Below, piece after piece: positions 45,315-54,800 of a stretch of 64,000 bases of DNA. The first letter of the stretch is position 1. Every line of letters starts with the position of its first letter. Source of the stretch: Rutstroemia sp. NJR-2017a BVV2 (taxonomy: Eukaryota; Ascomycota; Leotiomycetes; Helotiales; Rutstroemiaceae); NCBI GenBank assembly GCA_002946415.1, contig NJPS01000062.1, positions 868,001-932,000 on the forward strand, written 5' to 3'. The translations under genes were made by a program, and so were the position numbers. The notes below the pieces were generated by a model. That model was not told the origin of the DNA. It did no database searches and saw nothing but the letters and a program-made list of their open reading frames with translations.

Positions 45315-47383
45315 GTTCATTCGATGGACGATAGTCAGGGCTTCGTTCCATGACGTACGATTATGAAGGGTGGTTCAGACGGGTTTCGATGGATTTATCT
45401 TTGATTTTTCTGCAATTGCATTTTATACTGCGCTTTGTTCTTTTTTCTACTCTGTTTCATTCTTTGCATTAGATAGCGGTACTCAGGTACATTTCACATA
45501 ACAGCATTGCGGTGCATTGCAGGCGAAGGAATCATTTTGGGATGCAATTTTAACATACATTACTCTTTTCCCTCTCTCGAAATTGAAAATCCACCGTCCG
45601 TGTATCATTCATATCTTGCGTAAGAACGAAAGCTCTTCTAACCGCGGATGTGTTTGAGAATATTATGTCTCCATCGCGGCATTCTTTTGCGTCCAGAATT
45701 ACTCAAAAGTCCGAGAGAAGGCAGAGATCGCAATAAAATATCGAAGGTGGCATCTTTGCGGCTCATGCATCGGCAAACATGGGTGAATGCCACGGAGTTT
45801 ATGGACGTGAGGGTCTGGATTTGGCGTGCATAGCCCTCAGGGATCGTTCCCGCAGCAGGATGACGCTCCTCTTTTCTATCAGCCACACAATCTCACCGTT
45901 CCTGAAGCTTATTTTGGGAAATATATACTCGCTAACCTTGTCACCCACGAGACGCTCAACGACGCGCGGAAGATTTACAAGCGCGTGAATATATATATCC
46001 ATCGCATAATTCAATCGAGCGTCAATCTCCACCTCTGGCCTGACACCTTACAGGGCCGCGCGGTAGTGCTACACCCCCTGTCTTTACGTGGATGGATTTT
46101 TCGAAAATAGTTCAAGTACTAGCTTCCTTCTCAACGAAAAGTCATCTGGAAGCGTGAAAGAAAAGAACATTGTTGGATTATTCCCAGCAATGATACGTTC
46201 CGTCCCAACCCGGATTCTTACAAAACGCCCACAGCCTCAATCTGAACGGATGCTGACATTAAACGTTTTCCCGGAGGCTCGGGATGAGACTCAAAATCCG
46301 TTTGTCTCAGCCTTGTGGATGGATAGCCGTTGTATGACGATCATATGCACAGCATCGGATAGATCTATATCTGTCTGCGGTCTACATCTGGGTTTTCAGT
46401 CAGATCTCTCGCCTATCTGGGTATGTACTGCCCTAGCCCCTAAAACGTGAGACCACGTGCAGGTGAGGTGAGATTTGAGGTTTGATCGATAGACAGATGT
46501 TAAGAACTGACGAATGGGTATTTGCTTACTGTACATTTTCACTGTTCCCGACACCGGGTTACTGAAAGGAGATGTCGGTATCCCGTAGTTATTGTGAGAC
46601 GGCGAGATGAGAATGATGACGTTGCCCTCTGGCATGTGAGGTGGGGACCGGACTGGAAAGAACTCGAATACAGTCGCGTGCTCAGGGGCTCTTCAGCCCG
46701 TAGCCAGAACTCGCTTATCTTTCTCATTCTAATCGTCCTACTTCAAAACCAACACTCCTTATGTGCTAATAGGGGTACTGAAGATCATTGATTATGTAGG
46801 CCCTAATATCCTCCTTCTGGCATCACGTTGAAGGTATCAGCTTCGTAATGAATCTCAAGCAAACCCTACTTCGGCTCTATTATCAGACCGGCAACCAAAC
46901 CCTTCCGATCTAATGTACACCGCGTTCCCAATACATACCCCTTTTCCTTTTCATACTCAATCTCCGTCTGCCCGCTGGAATTCCGGCCCTCTTTCCCACT
47001 CATCCCTATCTTAGTTCACGGGTATTTCCGGGGACGTGCCTGTTCCCTTTATACCCCTCTTCCACAACAATGCCTTCAACCCCCCTCTTACGACCAACCG
47101 ACAAGACTGCAGAAGGTGCACCTTCATCTTCACACTGCCAAGACGTCAATACATTACTATGCTTACCTATTGACCTGGCCTCCAGCGCGTTTCTCCTTGG
47201 TTTGCAAATCAAGAAAACATTCTGGAACATCACTCTCATATCTACCGCAAACACGTACTCCAAGAATAGTCAACACTTCTATATGTATAAGTGGACTAAG
47301 ATACATGCATATTATACTAGAGCTAGTAAAACGAGCCCAGGAGTCAAACAGACACTGACGACATCCGTCAACAAGATCTGAAA
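45315..47383. other. Intergenic region between convergent genes, 2.1 kb
   Basis: Frames at 45826-46110 (+), 46088-46450 (+) and 45638-45886 (-) overlap and lack support. It is long for a region between two 3' ends; a small unrecognised multi-exon gene or non-coding RNA could lie here. Confidence 0.35.
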
Positions 47384-49014
47384 TCATATCAAGCCCGGAC
47401 AAATCCTCAAACATTGCAGCAAGTCCGAAACCAGAACCTTCCCATAAACCTGATCAATGTCGTCAATTCCCACACTCAACATGACCTCATCATCCAGAAA
47501 CCCCACTCCCATCTCTCTCACATCACCTTCCTCCCTCCCCCACGCATAGGCTATCGTCGTCGTATAAGTAAGTTTTGCCCAAAACCCTCGTCCCTCCTCT
47601 CGAGCTTCCGAAACATCATCCCAACTCTCTTCCGCCGTCCAACCCGTTGTTGTCTCGTTCGAAAAGAGCATCGGATGTTGGCTGACTGCGAGCATATTGA
47701 ATGGGGGTGTGGCTGCCCAGATGACAAAGTATCTCTCGTAACGTATTGGGAGGTCTAGATGGTTTTTGTGCTTGCGGTGAATGGCGGCGAAGAATACAAT
47801 ATCGGAAGTATCGGCATTACACGAGGGGTCTGATCGATTGCAGAGAATGACTTTCAGTGCTGGGGTGGCTTGATGCCAGGTTGCGTTCGCCATGTATTTA
47901 TTTTTTGAGATATCTGACGCAGATACGTCAATTAGACAGGGTGTTTCGGTAGGATCTGTCAGGTTGGGCGTTGTGAAGCCTCCTCCGATGAGTTGTGCAA
48001 AGGTGCGCTGGGATGAAGTCAATTCATATTGAACATATGACGATGAAGGCGTCGGTGAGAAAATCAACCAATTCTTCTCATATGATCTTCTTGTCTCCGG
48101 TGGGTTTCTAGTGAGCTCTGTGAACCCTGGATAAGAGGCCACTGGCCCCGGCCCAAGCCTCTTCGGCGACGATGATAGAATTTCTTCAAGGCCTGGATGT
48201 ATAGAGCGGAGATCGATGGCCCAAACACCAATACATGCGTAGCGCGACCTACATCGAATCGTTGGTCAAACTACACGCTTCGTTTGGTTTGTTGATTGAC
48301 GTACTGTGATGCTACGGTCAAGATCGGTTCCCCTCTAGAAGTATAAAATATTCTAGGATCATGAAACCCCGGTATATCCGCAAGACCCTCCTGTTCCCCC
48401 TCACATTTCTTCGCCGGTGTCGCGGGCAAATCCACTTCCACGGGCGGTTTTGCGCACCGAAGCCCCCCATTACTTCCGAGAACTTTCAAATCATCTTCAG
48501 TGCATATCTTATCACGTCCTTGAGCTTTGTGCTTCGGCACGCATATATTGGCTTCGCATATGACATTCTGCCGATAACCACGGTTGGTGCAGTCAACCAT
48601 AGTTACTATCAGGTATTCATTCGTCGACCAGGGTGGCAAGGCGAAGATTGTAGGATTCCAGAACTTTCTTGCTTCCAATCCGCCGCCTCTAGTCGACATG
48701 GATATGTTGTAAAGATGATTCGGAAGTCTAACATGGTTGGTAAATTTGTTGAAAGGTCGTGTGCAACGAGCGAGCTCAAATAGAACAGCTGGAACGTTGT
48801 TCTTAGGGCTTTGATTGGGAAGTGTATGGAATAGGTCATGACTTGCGCTGATTGTTTTGTTGATAGAATAGGGGAGGTTAGGAAGAGGTGTAGATGTAGC
48901 AGTGCGAAATAAACGAATCGCCAGCGGGGATGGTAAGGGCTGCAATGATGAAGAACGAAGCAGTAGTAATACAACCACTACTAAAATAAACCATTTGGGA
49001 AGCCTTCTTGCCAT
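47384..49014 (-). CDS. Putative type II membrane beta-propeller glycosidase-like protein, 524 aa
   Basis: Two exons: 49014-48305 and 48248-47384, joined in phase 2 across a 56-nt intron. An N-terminal anchor (KWFILVVVVLLLL, residues 7-20) is followed by a Ser/Pro/Thr-rich stem, so the rest should lie in the Golgi lumen or outside. The body has a recurring blade-like plan that recalls five-bladed propellers of GH43/GH130 and related beta-mannosyl enzymes. Visible parts are ARKFWNPTIFALPPWSTNEY, a HDPRIFYTSRGEPILTVASQ block, EKNWLIFSP, YFVIWAATPPFNML, and FLDDEVMLSVGIDDIDQVYG near the C-terminus. I cannot identify catalytic acids with confidence, so the fold and family are tentative. Several Cys and N-glycosylation sequons (NKT, NIS, NLT, NAT, NRS, NET) fit a secreted location. 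Divergent from the SGNH-like gene, with about 350 nt between the two ATGs. Confidence 0.72.
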
Positions 49015-49365
49015 ATTAGAGCAGGATAGAAAGGATGATTGGCGTCGGAGTGAAGTATCCCCACGACTCTCAGAACATCGTAAATCTCTCGTAGAAAGTA
49101 AAAAAGAGCACGAGGAAGTGCAGTTTTAGTATCGAAAGACCTTAAGCATCATTAGAGTAGAATTAGGAAGGGCCGGGTTAGTCAATATTCAGAGGAAGTC
49201 GCGACTGGCGTCTGGCATGTTGAATGAACTTCATCGACATTCTGCGACTCGACCATCTGGATTACAACTCGATTACAACTCGCTGCATTCTAACTTTGCA
49301 AGTTTCTTGGTGATTGCTTGAATTTGCTTGAACTTTTTGAACGTTTTTCTTACATTTTGCTCGAA
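49015..49365. promoter_or_regulatory. Shared bidirectional promoter
   Basis: About 350 nt between the ATGs of two genes transcribed in opposite directions. Both products are predicted type II membrane proteins of the secretory pathway, so common regulation is plausible. No specific transcription factor site was assigned. Confidence 0.5.
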
Positions 49366-51418
49366 ATGGTTTACATTTCGCCCTTTTCTACGCATGGTTC
49401 CAACGCGAGAACGCCATTGCACTTGCAGATGTCCAGTACTTCATCAGCGTGGTCCGAAATATCAATGGGAAATTGCCGCAATGCCGTGGATTTTAGGACC
49501 CCGCCACCAGCCTACCGCGAAATTCCAGCTCAGGCGTCAAAGAGAGCTTACAGAAACAACCTGCAGAATCTCTACAGAGCTGCGTGCATCACCATCTTGA
49601 TAATGATCTGTTTCTGGTGGTGGCTCGGTCAGCAACAACATCAGCTACGTTCCTATCATTATGACATCGAGCTTTCCGTGAAAGAGCCGGCACTTGACGG
49701 GCTTCAATTTATTCCTGCCGGTCATTCATATATACGGGTACGCATTCTTCTCCTGGGGCTCGACAGAATACAATGTTGAGAACCTCTAGTATGTAGGACG
49801 CTGGTCTACGATAGAGGACGGGACAAGAAAAGATGGATCATTCCCAGGTAGAATGACCTCGTTGTGTTTGACAAGCCGGAATTTGCTGACCTTCTATGCC
49901 AAGGAATATACCTTGATGTTGCGTTCAACGGAAGTAGCACATTCTTTCTCTCATTGCACAATTCTATTCAACCAACTCATGACGGTGAATCGCGAAGCAA
50001 AAATACAACAGCAGGCGCGCTTCTTCCTCCACAGCTCGATACTTCGAGTGCGGAGCCAATCTCTTTGCTCGCGCAAGTAGACGACGATGAATATATCGTT
50101 CTTCCGAATGCTACCTCTCTGGTGACTATACGAACCAAAGATCTTGATCCCCATTCAACACATAACATCAGAATTATCGCACCAATGACCGGCAAAGACA
50201 CTATCGAAACCATCCAGTTCCTGGGGCTTTGGATAGACGCAGAGGGTCAATTGATTCCAGTTCAAAATTCAAATCCTACCCAAGAGCCAAAAACAGAATA
50301 TGGGCATGATGCAAACGATGAAGCCTATCGCGCAACTGGTGTTCAGCGAGAGGGAAAGCTACAGCGAAAGATGTTGGAAATCTTGACTGATATGCCGGGA
50401 TCCATGACAGGCCGCAACAGAAGGAAGCATCATATGGATTCGAGTATGGCTAGTGGAATATTGGGAGGAGTCATGGGTTGGGAGTACCTCATAGGGGAAA
50501 TGTTCGGTAGCGATCATATTAGTATCGGCATGGATGGAATGTGCTTGATGCAAGACTGCATTGGTGGGAGAGGTAGTCCTGCGGGACTAGCAGACGTGTT
50601 CTTCCAAAGGTTGCTTCGTCCCAACTGATGATCAAATAGCGCTGAAACTCCATAGTGGCCCACTCGGAACTGAACAGTACGGACAGCCATGGCTTTTCCA
50701 AGCATACACACCACAAATCATCGTGCTTTCCCCGTCTTCGTTTTGAGCTTCAAAAGCTGACTCTGTCAGGTTCTCAACGTTGGTAACGCTGATTGGGAAT
50801 CATTCCAAATGTACAATGAAGAGTACAACATGACGATATGGGAATTAAGCTTACTCTTCGAGGAATCCTATGTGTCCTTGATAAGAGCAATCAGGACCTT
50901 TGCATACCCGGCAGATTCACCAATACTGGCCGAATCCTCGCAGTACGTTCACGCATCGCATGACACGGCGGCCATTCCAATTTTTGTGATGAGACCGTTC
51001 CGGGGCCAGCTCGAACAGGCAACACACTCTGCGGTTGATCGGCTTCGGTTCGAAGGAGACAAATCAGTCTTCTGGCTAGATACATCTGGCTGGCTTAACA
51101 CTTATATCGACTTTGAAGGACCGCCCGAGGATCAAGACTTCTTTCTCGATGGTATAAGAGTTTTTGCCGGTATTGCCACATTGCTGATGATTCTTAGAAG
51201 AAAGCCCTGCGAAGGAATGGCGTCTCACAGAACGGGGCAATCAACGCGTCGCCATTCTGCTTCATTTACATGTTTGCCAGTATCTTGCCCTGGACACTGA
51301 CAGGTGTGCTTTTCTTGCACCTGAAGTATATGAGGGGAAAGCTGTTAATCCAGATGCGATGCGGTTTGAAGAGTATATGAGGGATGAGAAGGAGAGGAGA
51401 TTGAAGAAAATATTCTAG
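49366..51418 (+). CDS. SGNH/CE2-like esterase family membrane protein, 601 aa
   Basis: Six exons: 49366-49737, 49790-49847, 49904-50609, 50656-50722, 50770-51151 and 51198-51418. The five introns are 46-56 nt, phases 0, 1, 2, 0 and 1 all close, and branch-like CTGAC or CTGAT sites precede several acceptors. A type II anchor (RAACITILIMICFWWWLG, about 71-88) is followed by a part resembling the beta-sandwich domain of carbohydrate-esterase family 2: YIRYVGRWSTIEDGTRKDGS, then FPGIYLDVAFNGSSTFFLSL. The second half resembles an SGNH hydrolase: MGWEYLIGEMFGSDHISIGM, CLMQDCIGGRGSPAGLADVF, VLNVGNADW (about 402-410, block III-like), VFWLDTSGW and RLTERGNQRVAIL (about 537-548). A clear GDS nucleophile motif is not seen. 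The ATG at 49429 is an alternative start. Likely acts on acylated glycans in the secretory pathway; inference. Confidence 0.78.
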
Positions 51419-51926
51419 GCGTCTCCAGTAGATGGAGGGAAGATCTGAATAGCTTCTCGAATTTTGAAATGAATATCACTATCGCATTGTTGAGAACGCT
51501 GAGATAGATTAATGTGTGGACATGAATGAAATGCAGGGTCCCAAGTTGCTAGAGTAAGGTGCAGAATTTAGTGCGTGGTGGTGCTGTTACACACTAGTAA
51601 GATCGCGAATTGAGGCACTGTCCCTATCTATGTATGTCAATTGAGTCCAACAATTACATACATTACACCACTCCTTCATCAAAGACCAACAACGAACATC
51701 GTCTTCGAGTGTGTAATCATGGTCGCGAAACCTTCCATCACCACCATATTGACACCATGCGGCTAAGAACTGCAGGGACTGCAAAATCCCTACTCCACAC
51801 TTCCACGCTGTCGACGCAAGCAGAGAGACAAACAGCTACACCGAATCATTCTACGTACAACTATCCAATATACAGTGTCAGCTACGGCGCAACTAGTTGA
51901 TAGCCTGCAGAGTTGTTCTTATCAAC
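51419..51926. other. Intergenic region, 0.5 kb
   Basis: Follows the SGNH-like gene. A frame at 51610-51900 ends just before the doubtful gene at 51927; no support of its own. Confidence 0.35.
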
Positions 51927-52472
51927 ATGCAGAGCAGTGACACCGAGCATAATGGCGGGATGAGACGTGCAAGGAGTGATGGAGGACAGAAGTACGTTCA
52001 GGATTATGAGAACGCTGCCAGATGGGAGATCCAGTCGCATTCGAGCCGCAGACAAACACCCCTACGAATTCTTGTTTGGATTGTCTTGAGTCAAGTTTCA
52101 TGGCTATAGGATCCTCAGCGGAAGAATCCTAGAGGACTGCCCGGTTCGAATACGAAGTACATGGGCGATGGACATGGAAATGGTGTGAAGTTCTTAATAC
52201 ACAAACTCATCGATAGACACATGAAACGGGTCTTCCACCTGGAGCCCTATCATGATGGATTTGAGGGAAATTTCCATCCGACCATAAAAGGGCAAGGGCA
52301 TAATCATCAGCCTGACGTGCCCGTCGGCAATTCCGAGCCGCAGAGTTGCGGCGCCGATTCACGCGTATCTTCCACCCGCAGTAAGTTTATGTCAGCAGTA
52401 GTTACTTGGGATATAGATCACGTTGATGTGGAGCTTAGTATTGGGCAACACGCAAGCAAAAATGTTTTCTAG
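51927..52472 (+). pseudogene. Doubtful or broken small gene
   Basis: Two stretches in the same frame, 51927-52109 (MQSSDTEHNGGMRRARSDGG ... RRQTPLRIL) and 52113-52472 (containing FHLEPYHDGFEGNFHPTIKG and then VTWDIDHVDVELSIGQ), are separated by one stop codon at 52107-52109. A 39-nt intron (GTTTGG...CTATAG, 52071-52109) would remove the stop in phase 0, but it is shorter than every other intron in the window. The second part has protein-like composition without a recognised domain. Either a small real gene with an unusual intron, or a decayed copy. Confidence 0.35.
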
Positions 52473-53282
52473 CAACGTTCTGTTATCAAGGGCTATCTGC
52501 TCGGTCATCCTTCGACCTCTTCTGGAATCCTCTTCTGGAATCAAAGTATGAACGCCAAGCCCCATTTGAACGTCTCGCCGTTGGTCCGAGAAGGTTACGA
52601 TTGATAACTTTTACCTTTCCGAAATGACAGACCCACTGGTAAGAGAGATGAGAATCTGAAACATTGGCCCATCCACCAAACGGAGCATTACGTTACCAAT
52701 GGCATCAGCATACCATAAGGTTGTGATAGCATCCTTCAAAAGAATACGAAGGCACAAAGCGGCCGCTATCACATCTAGATTCTAGACGTTCTTGGGAGGC
52801 CATCTTCGTGGTACGACACGTGTGCTTCTGAGTAGTATACGTTGGGCCAGTTCGTTCCAGCCAGGCGGCTACCTTAACTGCTGAGAGTTTTACGTGAGAC
52901 ATTGTTTCTCGAATCACCATGAAAAGCATATAAGGGTGAATATGTTGCAGGACTATTGACTGCTAGCTACTCACTAAGATTTGAAATTTCCACGCAAGCG
53001 CAAGTCGTCGTGGCAGGTAGGAATCATTTAAGCTCCCTATTTATACAAGTCATCGTCCTTCTTTTGTTCTTCAGTTCTTCTGCAGCCTTCTATTCTGCGT
53101 CCTTCTTCGAAAACGAATCTTTACCGTCCAGGTGACAGCAACTTCGACTCGTTTCAGACACTCATTATCAAATTTTGATCATCATTAATTACTCATACGG
53201 ACACCGCTCTACAGCATATCTCATTAGTTTTGGACTAGTTCGACCTCTACTCTAGACGACTCACACGCACCTATTCCTCAAG
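52473..53282. other. Upstream region of the secreted DNase1-type gene
   Basis: 0.8 kb. The 150-200 nt before the ATG at 53283 are CT-rich, a likely promoter and leader. A minus-strand frame at 52705-52929 has no support. Confidence 0.4.
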
Positions 53283-53762
53283 ATGCGTTTCTCCAATACT
53301 CTCTTCGCGCTGGCCTTATCCTTTCCGTTGTCCTACGCTGCCAATCAGGTCACCTTCATTCCACAAGATGATCAAGCTCGCATTATCTATTTTACACCCA
53401 ACCCTGGCTCTGAAAATATCCCAGACCTCTATGCAGCAGCCGGCCAGACTGTCAGCGTCACACTTCCCCATGGATGGCAGGGCAACTTCAAAGCGCCTCA
53501 TGCCGGTGCTGACAGAGACGCAAAATGGATCTTGGGAGAAGTCGCATTTCAGGGGGGCTCCGACTACCAACAAAACTCGTATGATGTGAGCGCAATTGTA
53601 AACCAGACAGATGGCTCAGGCATTCACTGGCTATACCCTACGAGTGGAAATGGAATTAAGAGTGGATGTGATAAATTCCCTTGCGGCACTGCCTATGTTG
53701 GCTCGGACGATGTACAGACACAAACGACTTATGAAACGACATTGACTTGTCTATTGGGCTAA
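53283..53762 (+). CDS. Small secreted protein, DNase1-type (thaumatin-like minimal fold) family, 159 aa
   Basis: Single exon. Signal peptide MRFSNTLFALALSFPLSYA, cleaved probably after A19 or A20. The mature part follows the small fungal secreted family usually labelled DNase1: NQVTFIPQDDQARIIYFTPN, SVTLPHGWQGNF, GEVAFQG, SYDVSAIVNQTDGSGIHWLY, a Cys pair in GCDKFPCGTAYVGSDDVQTQ, and a final LTCLLG. Three cysteines are in the mature protein. The label does not prove nuclease activity, and no catalytic set is visible to me. Such proteins are secreted and sometimes studied as elicitors or wall-associated proteins. Confident in family, not in function. Confidence 0.88.
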   Translation: MRFSNTLFALALSFPLSYAANQVTFIPQDDQARIIYFTPNPGSENIPDLYAAAGQTVSVTLPHGWQGNFKAPHAGADRDAKWILGEVAFQGGSDYQQNSYDVSAIVNQTDGSGIHWLYPTSGNGIKSGCDKFPCGTAYVGSDDVQTQTTYETTLTCLLG

Positions 53763-54800
53763 ATGCGGGGAAGATTTCGTGGCGGGCAACTCTGGCGAGA
53801 AGGATGTTAAGAGATCGTGAGGAGGTAGTGACGTGGATTTGGGATTTTCAGGAAAGGTCAAGGGTCTAGGGGTCTAGAGGGCTAAAGGAGCGGCCTTGGG
53901 GAAGCCTCTAGGAGGTACTATTTCTACGTCACGGCATTAAGGATTTGGGTGAGCCCGCAAGCATCATCCGGATACCATTTTTACGTTGATTGGGAGCGGT
54001 TGAGGCCGGACCGACAGTTCTCCTTACTTCGTATTTCTACTAGTCTTATTGTAATTTACTGTAATGTCAAACTATTATCTAAACGAACCAACCAACCACA
54101 GAACCTGAGCATAAGACATAAGATCTACATCTCATAAGTTATTCTTGATCGTGATTCCGACTTTATGATCTGAGCACTGGTATAGTCAGCAGATACCGGC
54201 ACTGTACGAAATACTAGTTATGACGAATGAAACTGACATCAGTATCCACTAAACAGCTGTCTTCCTTGCCCGTCGTTGGTAGACTTCGCTCTAAAAGCCT
54301 TGGAAGTTATGCACGGCGCACCACGCGGTATCGGAAAAACTGTACCATCTGCTGAAGCTGGCTGAGACTGTGAGAGCTGGAGGGTATGTGAAGAATTATG
54401 AAAGTTCTAGAATTAGACTAGAATTTCACTTCCAGTAATTATGACAAAACCGAAAATTTACTTCCTCCTCGGCTGTCATTCTATTCTCTATTTCGACTGC
54501 TAACTACTCTTGCAAAGTAATGGCCTTGGAGTAGATCCACGACGCCGTTACTCTCTTGTGAATCTTTCTCTCCAATTGTGCCTTTCCTCTAAAGGTAAGC
54601 TGCAGCTTTCAGGTACCGCACGCACAATGCGACGATGCGATAAGCTTAGCTGACCAACGACGCAAACTCCAGGCACACGACCTCCCAAAAGGCCCCTCGT
54701 TAAACCAGAGCCTCAGTCACCAACAAACGCCAGTTGATATTTCCTGTCAAATACAAGCTGCATCTAAGTGAAGGGATCGGTCACTCGCGCAGCAATCACG
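53763..54800. other. Intergenic region, 1.0 kb
   Basis: Between the secreted protein gene and the MFS gene. It includes one TACTTCGTA copy at 54025-54033, a motif also clustered at 26.2-26.7 kb. A CT-rich promoter stretch lies near 54500-54800. No coding evidence. Confidence 0.35.

Noticed and set aside
46088..46450. 120-codon plus-strand frame, with neighbour 45826-46110
   Set aside because: No recognised family, no suitable splice sites linking the two frames, and ends at low-quality context.
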